From G965220075 sp965220075 (GTDB lineage: Bacteria; Chloroflexota; UBA11872): a stretch of DNA of 64,000 bases. This document shows, in pieces, positions 34,941 to 43,811 of the stretch. The translations under genes were made by a program, and so were the position numbers. The stretch's first letter is position 1. Each line of letters opens with the position of its first letter. A model generated the notes under the pieces. The model made no database searches, had not been told where the DNA came from, and worked only from the letters and a program-made list of their open reading frames with translations. Where the stretch lies: contig OZ244806.1 in the NCBI GenBank assembly GCA_965220075.1, positions 1,860,001 through 1,924,000 of the forward strand, written 5' to 3'.

Positions 34941-35678
34941 ATGGATTGGATAACGGCGCAGGCCGACCCGTCGCAGTCCTATTTTGTTCCGCCGCATCCG
35001 ATAGCGGTGGCCGCGGTGGTTGGGTTGGGCCTGTTCTGGGCTCGCGTGGGACCGCGCCTGGCCGCTGGGCGGCCAGGCGCCTGGTTTGGCTTCGTGGCGG
35101 GCGCGGCCGCCTACGCGCCAGCTCAGCTCTGGGTGCGCGGCGAGCCCACCCGGGCGGTCGCCGACATTCTGCAAACCAACATCGGCGTGGAGCGCCTCCA
35201 GCACGCCCAGCCCGCCCTGGGCATCGTGGAGGCCTTGATCGCCGGCTACGCCGACGAGTTCGTGAAGCTGCTTCTGATGTTGGTGGTGATCTTCGCCATG
35301 GGGTACCCGCGCGATCCGGCTTCCGCGGCCACGGCAGGTCTCGCCCCCGCGGCTGGATTCGGCCTCTTCGCGGCCAACCACGCGCTCACGGCGGTGTTGA
35401 CAGGCGCGTCGCTCGACGCCTCACTGGCTTACCCGTTCATCCATCAGGCGGCCTGGGTGGCGCTGCACTTCGGCACCGGCTACCTGTTGGCCAAGGGATG
35501 GCTCCGCGGACGCCTCAGCGCCTACCTGCTCTACGCCGGACTGCTGCACGCCGCGGCGGCGTACACCGCGACGCTGGACTCGCTGGGATGGCATCCGCTG
35601 ATTACGACCCTCATACTCGCCGCGGTCGCGCTGGCCACCTTCACGGGCGGCGCCGGCGCCATCCCCAGACGGCGCTGA
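34941..35678 (+). CDS. PrsW-like putative intramembrane protease
   Basis: A 245-residue protein with about seven to eight hydrophobic segments. A D-E106-F-V-K109 motif within a helix, N146-H147 in GFGLFAANHAL, and histidines H168 and H176 in FIHQAAWVALHFGTGYLL fit the pattern of the PrsW/CAAX-protease-like membrane families, in which glutamate and histidines bind zinc or act in catalysis. I choose ATG 34941 over an upstream TTG. The last 38 bases overlap tail-to-tail with the following gene on the other strand. The family link is moderate and the substrate is unknown. Confidence 0.55.
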   Translation: MDWITAQADPSQSYFVPPHPIAVAAVVGLGLFWARVGPRLAAGRPGAWFGFVAGAAAYAPAQLWVRGEPTRAVADILQTNIGVERLQHAQPALGIVEALIAGYADEFVKLLLMLVVIFAMGYPRDPASAATAGLAPAAGFGLFAANHALTAVLTGASLDASLAYPFIHQAAWVALHFGTGYLLAKGWLRGRLSAYLLYAGLLHAAAAYTATLDSLGWHPLITTLILAAVALATFTGGAGAIPRRR

Positions 35679-37230
35679 GCGGAGCTTTCCAGCCGCACCG
35701 CGCGGCCGCGGTGCCCAGCAAACCGAATCCCGCCACAACGAGCGACGCCACTCCCAGCCAGTCGCCGCTGGCCGTGTAGGGAGTGCCGGGCGTGGTGAGC
35801 GGCAGGCGGTCCACAATCAATGCAACTGTCTTGCGATCCGGCGGCGTTAGGACACGCAGGTCCCCGTTTGCGCCTACGACCGCCGAGCCCGAGCGCCAGT
35901 CCGCCTTGACCACGCCGATGCGGTGCTCCGCGGCGCGCAGCCGCAGGTGAGCCAGCTGGGTGTGCGCGTAGGCCGGCCAATCGTGCGTGGGCACCGCGAC
36001 CAGCTGCGCTCCCCTCTCGGCCAGCCGGCGCAGCGTGTCGGTATAGCTGCCGTCCGGCCCGGCCGCCAGCCCCACGCCGGCACTATCCACCGCGTACACG
36101 GGGTGCAGCCCGGCCGTGATGCTGCGCTCGCCGATGACGTATACGGGATGGTCCTTGGTGGTCGGCGCCGAGATCGATCCGTCGGGTCTCACCAGCACCA
36201 GCTCGTTGCGGGTTCTGTCGCGGTCGATGCGGATGAAGTAGGGCCAGACTATCGTGGCGCCGCTGGCGCGGCTGACCGCCCGCACGGCGTCCATCTGCCG
36301 CTTCGCGGAAGGAGAATGCGGGTCCACCCAGCCGGAGGCCTCGGGCCATACCACCAGCCTTGCGCCCGCCTTTGCGGCGGCGATGGTCGGACCCGCGTGC
36401 AGCTCGGTGATGACGTTCGTGAGCGGCGCGTAGATCGCGCGCTCGATAAGCGGGCGGGTGGCGGGATGATCGGGCACGTGTTCGCCCGGCTGTACCGCGG
36501 CGACGGTTAGCGCGCCGGTTTCAGCGGAGGTCGGTAACGCCGCGAGAACCAGGCCAAGCGCCCAGGCGCCGGCCACGCTCGCGGCCGAGACCGCAATGGC
36601 GCGCCGCATGCCCCCCGCGCGGCCCAGCAGAACCAGCGCCAGCCCGGCGATCGCGTAGTTGGTGGCGATGGTGATCGCCGTCACCGGCCACATTCCCGCC
36701 AGCGGCAGATAAGCACGCAGCGGCGCCACCTCGATTTGAGCCGCCGCGGTCATACCCCATTGATTGCCGAACGTCGTGATCAGCCTCAGATACTCCAACC
36801 CGGTCCAGGTGAGCGCGGGCAGCCACACGAAACCCCAACCGCCCAGGCGCGCGTGCAAGGCGGGCATCTGTCCGGGCAGGCTGAGCGATCCAGCCAGCGC
36901 GCCAACCAGCAAGCCGACCACCAGCGAGATCCCGACCCATGTCCAACCGGTGACTACCTCGGGCGGATTCACACTGAGAGCCAGGAATAGGAAGAGCACA
37001 CCCATGGCCAGGCCGCTCAGCGCGCGCGAGGCGCGGCCGCCCGAGGCCAGGGCAAAGTGCGCCAGAACCACGGGAACCCAGCCCACGAAGGCCAGGGCGG
37101 TCCAGCTGAGTGGGGGGAAGGCGGCGAACATCAGCAAACCCGAGACGACCGCCGCCAGGCCGGCCGCGGCGACTCGAGCGCGCGCCGGCGCGCGCCTCGC
37201 TTCCGCAGCCCCGCCTACTTGAGTCCCCAC
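35641..37230 (-). CDS. Apolipoprotein N-acyltransferase-like protein lacking the catalytic cysteine
   Basis: A 529-residue protein with the Lnt layout: about seven N-terminal membrane helices (residues ~20-232), a periplasmic nitrilase domain (~240-490) and a last helix (~497-515). Of the E-K-C triad, E297 (VVWPEASG) and K359 (TTKDHPV) are present. The strand that should carry the cysteine (LICYE in Lnt) reads GVGLAAGPDG around residue 390, with Ala/Gly instead. The only cysteine in the protein is near the C-terminus. It is therefore unlikely to use the classical thioester mechanism; it may be a regulatory or diverged paralogue. GTG start. Confidence 0.75.
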   Translation of the reverse strand: MGTQVGGAAEARRAPARARVAAAGLAAVVSGLLMFAAFPPLSWTALAFVGWVPVVLAHFALASGGRASRALSGLAMGVLFLFLALSVNPPEVVTGWTWVGISLVVGLLVGALAGSLSLPGQMPALHARLGGWGFVWLPALTWTGLEYLRLITTFGNQWGMTAAAQIEVAPLRAYLPLAGMWPVTAITIATNYAIAGLALVLLGRAGGMRRAIAVSAASVAGAWALGLVLAALPTSAETGALTVAAVQPGEHVPDHPATRPLIERAIYAPLTNVITELHAGPTIAAAKAGARLVVWPEASGWVDPHSPSAKRQMDAVRAVSRASGATIVWPYFIRIDRDRTRNELVLVRPDGSISAPTTKDHPVYVIGERSITAGLHPVYAVDSAGVGLAAGPDGSYTDTLRRLAERGAQLVAVPTHDWPAYAHTQLAHLRLRAAEHRIGVVKADWRSGSAVVGANGDLRVLTPPDRKTVALIVDRLPLTTPGTPYTASGDWLGVASLVVAGFGLLGTAAARCGWKAPLSAVWGWRRRRP

Positions 37231-37347
37231 CTATACGCCGCCGATCCGCCTGCGAGCGCTCTCTCGCGGCCGGTTCGCACCTGGCCGCGATGATGCACTT
37301 TTCCCACCAAGGTCCCACAAGCGGCCGCGTGCTACGAATCGCTTAGG

Positions 37348-37806
37348 ATGCTCTGCAATGGACTACGGGACGCCACTTCCGCCCTCGTGAGCGGGTCGTC
37401 ACACGAGCGCAGGTTCCACCAGCTGGCCACGGCGGCAGTGTTGGGACTCGGCCTCTTCATGGCGTGGGCGGCCGCGGCCCCCTGGATCGTTACGCTCGGC
37501 GCCGCGCTGACTCTGGCGGGCGCCGTGAGCGTGCGCCTGAGCCTTACGCGCGCCCTGCACCGCTGGCTGGTGGCGCCGCTCGCGGAAAAGCCTGCTGAGC
37601 CGGAGGACCAGCATGACTACGCCGCGGCGGACGCCGCCATTGGGACCACGGCTTTCGCCGGTGCGGTGCTTGCGATCGCCGGCGCTTACCCGGCGGGTTG
37701 GGTGCTGATCGGCATCGCCATGGCGTCGCTGCTGCTCGACGCGCTGCTGGATTGGAGCCCGTTTCGGGCCGTCATCGTGTCGGCGCGCCGTAGGCGGCGA
37801 GGCTGA
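37348..37806 (+). CDS. Small membrane protein (DUF4395-like)
   Basis: A 152-residue protein with four predicted membrane segments in two pairs (ATAAVLGLGLFMAWAAAA, IVTLGAALTLAGAVSV, TTAFAGAVLAIAGAYPAG, VLIGIAMASLLLDALLD), separated by a hydrophilic loop rich in E, D and P. The paired layout with an opening RFHQLATA segment resembles DUF4395 proteins, but the CxxC-like motif of many members is absent. Function is unknown. It is followed after seven bases by a GNAT gene on the same strand. Confidence 0.5.
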   Translation: MLCNGLRDATSALVSGSSHERRFHQLATAAVLGLGLFMAWAAAAPWIVTLGAALTLAGAVSVRLSLTRALHRWLVAPLAEKPAEPEDQHDYAAADAAIGTTAFAGAVLAIAGAYPAGWVLIGIAMASLLLDALLDWSPFRAVIVSARRRRRG

Positions 37807-37812
37807 CCGGAG

Positions 37813-38526
37813 GTGCCATCTGGTGAAGAGGGCGCCTCCTTTGATGACCTAGAGCTGCTCAAGCGCCGCGTCGCGACCCTCTTCGTGACTGACGGCGACG
37901 GGGCGCTGATGCGCCAAAATGAGTTTGACGGAGGACCACCGCCCAGGCTCTATCTGGGGCGCACCACGAGCGGCGCAGTCTGTCGATTCCGCTCGGGCTT
38001 GTCCGCGCGATACATAGATCCGATCCGGCGGCTTGTAGCCAGCGAACCGACCGGGCAGTTGACGCCATATCCCCGCTATGCGCGGCAATTAACGGAGCTG
38101 CTGTCCGAAGATGAACCGCCAAGCGTTTGGGCCGGACCGGCCTACCGGTTTGGATCGTTACCGGAAGTTTCCGGGTTGCACGTCGTGACCCCCGAGCACG
38201 CGGACTTGCTCCTCGAGGGGTTCTCCGACCTCATCCCCGAGCTGCATCTCATCCAACCGTGCATCGTCAAAAGGGTCCGGGGATCGGTTGTCTCGGCGTG
38301 TTGGAGCTCGCGCCGGTCGGCCGATTTCGCCGAGGCGGGCGTCCATACGCTTCCAGACCACTGGAACCGGGGGTACGCTTCGGCGGCTTGCGCGGGCTGG
38401 GCGAATGCCGTGCGCGCCGCGGGGCTGGCGCCGCTCTACAGCACGTCCTGGGACAACGCGGCCTCGCGCGCGTTGGCGGCCCGTCTGGGCCTTAGTCAGT
38501 ACGGCGTCGACTACTCGCTGATGTGA
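37813..38526 (+). CDS. GNAT-like acetyltransferase
   Basis: A 237-residue protein whose C-terminal ~90 residues have GNAT character: a strand ending CWSSRRSADFAEAGVHTLPDHWNRGYAS (motif A position, HWNRGYASAA in place of the usual RRQGIG) and NAASRALAARLGLSQYGVDYSLM (motif B). The N-terminal half looks like a separate sensor or second GNAT fold and is unassigned. The GTG at 37813 overlaps its ribosome site, so the true start may be slightly downstream. Likely acetylates a small molecule; substrate unknown. Confidence 0.6.
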   Translation: MPSGEEGASFDDLELLKRRVATLFVTDGDGALMRQNEFDGGPPPRLYLGRTTSGAVCRFRSGLSARYIDPIRRLVASEPTGQLTPYPRYARQLTELLSEDEPPSVWAGPAYRFGSLPEVSGLHVVTPEHADLLLEGFSDLIPELHLIQPCIVKRVRGSVVSACWSSRRSADFAEAGVHTLPDHWNRGYASAACAGWANAVRAAGLAPLYSTSWDNAASRALAARLGLSQYGVDYSLM

Positions 38527-38563
38527 GTGGCAGCCGTGTCCGACAGCGGTAGAGCCAGCTCGC

Positions 38564-39346
38564 CTACGCTTCGGCCCAATCAGCCACCAGCGGAAAGGCG
38601 TGATCCGGCAGACCGTCGCCCGGATTCAGTCCCAGGCCGTCGATCACCGGGTGCGGCAGGTGCGGGTCGTAGACGGCTGAAGCGTCAACCATCGCTATGC
38701 GCTGCGCCACGCGCCACTGGTCGGTCGTGTTGGGGCCGGCCATGTGAAACGCGTATCCGTGATGGAAAGTGCAGTCGCCCGCCTGCAGGGGGATCGTGAG
38801 CCGCGGCAGCCAGCCGATTTCAGGCAGGCCGTGCAGCCATCTGCGCGCGGCGTCCGGCTGGCGGCCGTGCGCCACGTCCTTGGGCAACGCGGTCCAGCGC
38901 TGACTGCCCAGCGCGAAGGTCATGCAGCCCATCTCCACCGAAGTGTCCTGCAGCGCCACCCAGGCGCTGAGCGAGTTCCCGGCCTCGCCCAGCGGCCACA
39001 GCGGCACGTCCTGGTGCGGACGCGTGGGTCCCTCATTTTTCGGCGGCTTGGCGATGATGTCGTCGTGCCATAGCCGCAACGGAACCCCGGCGAGCTGCTG
39101 GGCCGCCGCGCCGATCCGGAGATGCATGGTGAGGGCGCGCAGCGTCGGGTTGGACTTCCAGACCTGCGGGCGCTGCTCGTTGACGCCGCTGATGTCCAGC
39201 TCGCTGACCGGCCCGGCGTTCAGCAGCTTCATGGCCTCGGCGCGGAACCGCTCGGCTGCGCCGCGACTGATCACACCGCGCACTTTCACGGCGCCGAACG
39301 CCCGATAGAAGCTCACGTCTTCCCGCGAGGTTCCGGCCGCGGCCAT
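38564..39346 (-). CDS. Phytanoyl-CoA dioxygenase (PhyH) family protein
   Basis: A 260-residue Fe(II)/2-oxoglutarate dioxygenase. H-x-D lies in RPHQDVPLWP, the distal histidine in YAFHMAGPN, and WVALQDTSVEMGCMTFALGSQ is the typical PhyH middle strand. ATG 39346 has GGAGG seven bases upstream. The gene is divergent from an MDR dehydrogenase at 39555; the ~208-base gap should hold both promoters. Substrate unknown. Confidence 0.87.
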   Translation of the reverse strand: MAAAGTSREDVSFYRAFGAVKVRGVISRGAAERFRAEAMKLLNAGPVSELDISGVNEQRPQVWKSNPTLRALTMHLRIGAAAQQLAGVPLRLWHDDIIAKPPKNEGPTRPHQDVPLWPLGEAGNSLSAWVALQDTSVEMGCMTFALGSQRWTALPKDVAHGRQPDAARRWLHGLPEIGWLPRLTIPLQAGDCTFHHGYAFHMAGPNTTDQWRVAQRIAMVDASAVYDPHLPHPVIDGLGLNPGDGLPDHAFPLVADWAEA

Positions 39347-39554
39347 ATGTTTTCCTCCGGAGCCGTCTGGGCTCAGCGCTGGGCGGTGGTTCTAGTAAAG
39401 GACGCCGCCGGCGCCGCGCGCCAACCCCAGCAAAGCCGCCCAAACTGCCGATGGCTGGCGCATTCTGCCAGCGAGACAAGCGCCTTGCTAACCTGCGCCT
39501 GAGCGGCGAGGTTGCGCGCCCGGCCCCGACCAGCTGCGGCACCGAGGAAGCTCC

Positions 39555-40595
39555 ATGCATGCTCGACAGTTGATCAACAGCGCGCAAGGCGTCGTGACGC
39601 TTGGTGCGGTCGAGTTGGCCGATCCGGGTCCCGGCGAGATTCTGGTCAAGGCGCGCGCGTCGGCCGTGTCGCCCGGCACCGAACGGGCCGCTTGCCTGGG
39701 CCTGCCTGGCACGGCACGGCGCTGGCCGGTCGCACTCGGATACAGCAGCGTCGGCGAGGTCGTGGGCGCGGGGCCTGGGGTGGAGATCGCGCCGGGAACG
39801 CGCGTTCTCATGGGCACGTCACACGCCTCCGCCGTAGTGGTGGCGGCGGATCGAGTGGCGCCGGCGCCTGAGGGCGTAGACGACGAGACGGCGGCCTTTC
39901 ACCGTGTGCTGCGTATAGCGCTGCAAGGCGTTCGCAAGGCGCGTATCGAGCTCGGCGAGGCGGTCCTGGTGCTGGGCGGCGGACTGATCGGCCAGCTGGC
40001 GGCTCAGTTTGCCCATGCGGCCGGCGCCGGGCGCGTGCTGCTGGCGGATCTCGCGGGCCCCCGCCGCGATCTCGCCGCCAGGGCGGGATTCAGCGAGCCC
40101 GTCGATCCGATGAGTGAAGCTGATCGCGAGACGATCGCGGCGGCCGGTCCGGCCGGCGGTCCGCAAGTCGTGATCGAAGCCACGGGCGTACCCGACGTCA
40201 CCGCCGAGGCCTTGCGGTTCGCCGGGCCGCTCGGCCGCGTGGTGCTGCTGGGCAGCAGCCGCGGCCTGGCGCGGGAGGTCGACTTCTATCGAGACGTGCA
40301 CGTGAAGGGTTTGACCATTCTTGGTGCCCACAACTCGGTGCGCGCGCAAGCCGCCAAGAGAGGCGCCGACATCGACGCCATGATGCGCTGGCCCCATGGC
40401 GTGGAGGATTTTCCGGGGATTTGGACCAGCCGGAGCGACAACGCGGCGGCCTTTGGATTGCTGCAATCCGGCCGCATCGATCTGGACGCGCTGATCACCC
40501 ACCGGGCCGACGCGGACGACTTCGATGAGATTTACGACCCGCTGCTTGCCAATGACCCACACATTCTGGGCGCCGTCATCCGCTGGCCCGCTTAG
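39555..40595 (+). CDS. Zinc-type medium-chain dehydrogenase/reductase (MDR)
   Basis: A 346-residue MDR-superfamily oxidoreductase. The N-terminal GroES-like domain has SAVSPGTERAA and the GYSSVGEVVGAGPGV segment; the Rossmann domain has LGGGLIGQLAAQFA. The usual C-x-H zinc ligand pair and structural cysteines are missing, as in the BchC-like/bi-domain subgroup. It probably oxidises or reduces a sugar alcohol or related polyol with NAD(P). ATG 39555 follows GAGGAAG. It lies in a run of plus-strand metabolic genes. Confidence 0.83.
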   Translation: MHARQLINSAQGVVTLGAVELADPGPGEILVKARASAVSPGTERAACLGLPGTARRWPVALGYSSVGEVVGAGPGVEIAPGTRVLMGTSHASAVVVAADRVAPAPEGVDDETAAFHRVLRIALQGVRKARIELGEAVLVLGGGLIGQLAAQFAHAAGAGRVLLADLAGPRRDLAARAGFSEPVDPMSEADRETIAAAGPAGGPQVVIEATGVPDVTAEALRFAGPLGRVVLLGSSRGLAREVDFYRDVHVKGLTILGAHNSVRAQAAKRGADIDAMMRWPHGVEDFPGIWTSRSDNAAAFGLLQSGRIDLDALITHRADADDFDEIYDPLLANDPHILGAVIRWPA

Positions 40596-40728
40596 CGCTT
40601 GACGACCGGGAGCAGGATCTGAGGCTTTGGCTGCGCCAATGCCACCGGCTTTCACACGCTTAGCTCACGGGCTTCCACCGGCGAGTCGGCGGGTGTACGC
40701 TCGGCGCCACCAGCCTGGAGGTAATCGA

Positions 40729-41619
40729 GTGGCCGCCATTCAGGACGCCGATCGGCGCACGCGGGCCGAGCTGGCGGACGGTCTGCGGCAGCTTGGTCTG
40801 CCCGTGGGCGGGCTTGTCATGATCCACGCCTCGCTGCGCAGCCTCGGACCGGTGCACGGCGGCGCGGGAGCGGTTGTGGACGCTTTGCTGGACGCATTAG
40901 GACCGCGGGGCACGCTTGTCATACCCGTGTTCAGGCACGCTCCCACCGATCCCCAGGACGTTTTCGACCCCAAGCAAACCCCCGGCGTTACCGGCGCCAT
41001 CTCGGAGGCCGGCTGGCGCAGGCCCGACGCGATTCGCAGCATTCACCTCACCCAGACCCTCGCCGCAATTGGGCCGCGGGCCGCCGAGGTCGTCTACGCG
41101 AGCGGCGACGACGGCTGGGACGCTGAGGGTCCCATGCATTCGATCTGGAATCTCGACGGCTCCTACCTGCTTCTGGGAGTTCCCTACCAGAACCTGACCG
41201 CCGGCCATTCGTTCGAGTTCAAGTTCGGCAAGCACCGCAAGCCGCGCATCATCAGCGGGCGGGTGCGCCGAGCGGATGGCAGCATCCAGCCCATAACGAG
41301 CCGAGGGCACGGTCCGGACCCCGATTTCCCCGGCATGCCCGAGCGCAGCTATGACTTCAACCGCCTGGGACAAGCCCTCGAGGATCGCGGCGGCGTGGCT
41401 CGCGGGGCCGTGGGCAATGCCATCGCACGCCTCTTTAGCGCGCGCGCTATCCACGATCTGGCCGCCGAGCTGTACGCGGCCGATCCCGAGCTCTTTTTCA
41501 AGGTGGACGGCGAAGTCACTCCGCTGACTTATGGAGTGACCTGGCGCCTGCCCAGCGGCCCTAAGGCCGGCGAGATGATCTGTGTCGTAGATCCGCGGCG
41601 GGTCTATAGCCCCGAATAG
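40729..41619 (+). CDS. AAC(3)-family N-acetyltransferase-like protein
   Basis: A 296-residue member of the aminoglycoside 3-N-acetyltransferase/YokD fold. Diagnostic stretches are VMIHASLRSLGPVHGGAGAVVDALL (acetyl-CoA side, read in parts), GTLVIPVF, and SIHLTQTLAAIGPRA. GTG 40729 has GGAGG seven bases upstream, which fixes the start inside a longer open frame. Environmental members often act on non-antibiotic amines or sugar amines (e.g. FrbF-like), so resistance should not be assumed. Confidence 0.82.
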   Translation: MAAIQDADRRTRAELADGLRQLGLPVGGLVMIHASLRSLGPVHGGAGAVVDALLDALGPRGTLVIPVFRHAPTDPQDVFDPKQTPGVTGAISEAGWRRPDAIRSIHLTQTLAAIGPRAAEVVYASGDDGWDAEGPMHSIWNLDGSYLLLGVPYQNLTAGHSFEFKFGKHRKPRIISGRVRRADGSIQPITSRGHGPDPDFPGMPERSYDFNRLGQALEDRGGVARGAVGNAIARLFSARAIHDLAAELYAADPELFFKVDGEVTPLTYGVTWRLPSGPKAGEMICVVDPRRVYSPE

Positions 41620-41714
41620 ACTGTTCGGGAAGTCACCGGCTGCTTGCGTAGGTCGAAGCGGATTGACCGGCTGCCGGCGCCGTCCCACCGGAGTGCCTCG
41701 GGCGGTCTCGTACG

Positions 41715-42752
41715 CTAGCCGCTGGAGAGGTGCGCCCGGCGTTCCCGATAGCCCTCCAGCCTGGTCCGGAACGCGGCGGTATCCAGGACATCCCGGTTGA
41801 CCACGTTCGGGGGAACCCGGCCGTGCGCGACTTCGATCGCTCCGGCGACGGCCTGCGCCGTGCAGCCCGTTAGCAGGTCGTCGGTTTCGCCCAGGCTGTG
41901 CGGTGTCACGATGGCGTTTGGGAGATCCCGAACCGGATCGTCGTGCGGCGGCGGTTCCGGGTCCACCACGTCCAACCCGGCGCCCGCGATGGTCCCCGAC
42001 CTCAGCGCCTGCAAGAGCGCGCCTTGGTCGACGATTCCGCCGCGGGCCGTGTTGATGAGATAGGCGCTGGGCTTCATCAAGCGCAGCTCGGCCTCGCCTA
42101 TCAGACCGCGCGTATCGTCGGTCAGCGGCGTGTGAATGGACACGAAGTCCGACTCCCGAAGCAGGGTGGGCAGGTCCACGTAGGTCACGTTCAGCGAGTC
42201 GCGCAACGCGCCCTCGGCGTAAGGGTCGTAGGCCAGGTACCGCATCCCTAACGGCGCGGCCATGCGAAGCGTCTCCGCGCCGATGTTGCCCGCGCCGACC
42301 AGACCTAGCGTTCGGCCCGGCAGCCCCGTGCCCACGTCGGCTTTGCCGCCGCGCCAGCCGCCGGAACGCACCGCTCTGTCTTTCTCGAGCAAGCGTGTGC
42401 TGAGCGCCAGCAACAGGGCCAGGGTGGCCTGCGCCATGGGCCGCCGCACGCCGTCGGGGGAGTTGAACACCACCGCGCCGGCCTCGGTGCAGGCGGCCAG
42501 GTCCACGTGGTCGAACCCCACGCCCAGAAGGGCGACAGCGCCCAGCCGGTCGGAACTGGCAAACGTTTCGCGTGTTATCGGGAAACCCGCGATCAGGACC
42601 GCGTCGTAGCCGGCCAGGTGCTCGTCGTAGTGTTCGTATTCGACTCCTGGAGTGTCGTCCAACACGTCTAGCTCGCCGGCGCCTATCGAAAAATCCGCTT
42701 CTTGGTCGATGAACGTCTTTGGGACTCCCACTTGAAAGCTATTGGCGGTCAT
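41715..42752 (-). CDS. D-isomer 2-hydroxyacid dehydrogenase (phosphoglycerate dehydrogenase-like)
   Basis: A 345-residue NAD-dependent D-2-hydroxyacid dehydrogenase. The nucleotide-binding GAGNIGAETL motif, catalytic arginine in INTARGGIVD, a glutamate in the VVDPEPP region and the histidine in VTPHSLGET are all visible. No ACT domain follows, so it is not a regulated SerA. Members interconvert glyoxylate/glycolate, hydroxypyruvate/glycerate or phosphoglycerate. GGAGG precedes ATG 42752 at a somewhat long distance. It is divergent from the HpcH/HpaI aldolase gene at 42876. Confidence 0.9.
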   Translation of the reverse strand: MTANSFQVGVPKTFIDQEADFSIGAGELDVLDDTPGVEYEHYDEHLAGYDAVLIAGFPITRETFASSDRLGAVALLGVGFDHVDLAACTEAGAVVFNSPDGVRRPMAQATLALLLALSTRLLEKDRAVRSGGWRGGKADVGTGLPGRTLGLVGAGNIGAETLRMAAPLGMRYLAYDPYAEGALRDSLNVTYVDLPTLLRESDFVSIHTPLTDDTRGLIGEAELRLMKPSAYLINTARGGIVDQGALLQALRSGTIAGAGLDVVDPEPPPHDDPVRDLPNAIVTPHSLGETDDLLTGCTAQAVAGAIEVAHGRVPPNVVNRDVLDTAAFRTRLEGYRERRAHLSSG

Positions 42753-42875
42753 TTGGGCGGCGCACCTCCTTCAACCGCACGGGGCCGGATCGTCGCAGGT
42801 TCCGGCGTCCCCGTGCCGTGAGGCATAGTGTCGCACCAACGCGGCGCCGTTCGGCTAGCCTCCCGGAGAATCGCC

Positions 42876-43697
42876 ATGGACGCATCGATCTCGCGGCCTT
42901 CCCTGACTCACCGGTGCAATCCAGTGACGCGCGCCTTGCGTGAGGGTCGGGTATGCCTTGGCTCACTGAGCCTGTCCTTCCCCGGCGCCGCGGTGGCGCA
43001 GATATTCGCCCGCGCCGGATTCAGCTGGTACTACCTCGACATGGAGCACGCGCAGATCGACTACGAGGATGTCGCGCGGCTCTCGCTGGCGTCCAAGCTG
43101 GCCGGAATCGTGCCCATCGCCGGTCCCAGCAGCCTGGCCGATCACCTTGTCGCGCGTCCGCTCGACGCGGGGGCGATGGGCGTGCTCGCGCCCCACGTCG
43201 AGACACCCGAGCAAACCGAAGACGTGGTGCGTTGGGCCAGATATCCGCCGGTTGGAGCTCGGGGGCTCTACTACCCCGGCCTTCACGGCGGTTTCGAGGT
43301 CCCCGACGCCCAGGAGTGGATCGAGAATCAGAACCGCGAGGTGCTGGTAGCGGTCAAGGTAGAGAGTGGGCGCGGGATCGAGAACATCGAGGAGATCGCC
43401 TCGGTGCCGGGGCTGGACGCCATTCTGATTGGCCCCACCGACCTTTCGGCAACGCTCGGCATTCCCGGCCAGACGGGACACCCGGAGGTGATCGACGCCA
43501 TCGAGCGGACGCTGGCCGCCGCCAAAGCGAGCGGGATTTCCGCCGGGCCAACCGTGGGGGACGCCCAGGAAGCCGCCCGCTGGGTTGATAAGGGCGCGAC
43601 TTTCCTGAACTTCGGGTTCGACGGTGAGCTGCTCCTGCGCGCCTGCACGGCGCACGTCAGCGCCGCGCGCGATTTGCTCGGTACCAAGTTGCTCTAG
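42876..43697 (+). CDS. HpcH/HpaI family aldolase
   Basis: A 273-residue pyruvate-type class II aldolase. Core motifs: WYYLDMEHAQIDYEDVA, APHVETPEQTEDVV..ARYPPVGARG, the metal glutamate in VAVKVESGRGIENI and IGPTDLSATLGI. The start ATG 42876 has GGAG upstream. It is the second family member in the window (the other at 9649), and divergent enough to suggest a different substrate. The GTDL-type block and genomic context of sugar enzymes fit cleavage of a 2-keto-3-deoxy aldonic acid, as in RhmA; this is inference. Confidence 0.88.
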   Translation: MDASISRPSLTHRCNPVTRALREGRVCLGSLSLSFPGAAVAQIFARAGFSWYYLDMEHAQIDYEDVARLSLASKLAGIVPIAGPSSLADHLVARPLDAGAMGVLAPHVETPEQTEDVVRWARYPPVGARGLYYPGLHGGFEVPDAQEWIENQNREVLVAVKVESGRGIENIEEIASVPGLDAILIGPTDLSATLGIPGQTGHPEVIDAIERTLAAAKASGISAGPTVGDAQEAARWVDKGATFLNFGFDGELLLRACTAHVSAARDLLGTKLL

Positions 43698-43811
43698 CCG
43701 TTGCCGCCGCGCGGGGCTTGAAGATCAGCCGAGACGACGCCTTACGCCTCGGTTGGCCGAGATGGGGCCGCGGCGCGGGCCGGCTCACTGCGGCGCTCGG
43801 CGTTCAACGCC

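Noticed and set aside
34730..35779. 349-residue plus-strand frame over the PrsW-like gene
   Set aside because: Overlaps tRNA-Tyr at its start, is arginine/glycine-rich and lacks the hydrophobic pattern of the frame at 34941.
40729..41619. Antibiotic resistance gene
   Set aside because: AAC(3)-fold proteins in environmental genomes often act on other amines; no mobile context or resistance neighbours support a resistance call.
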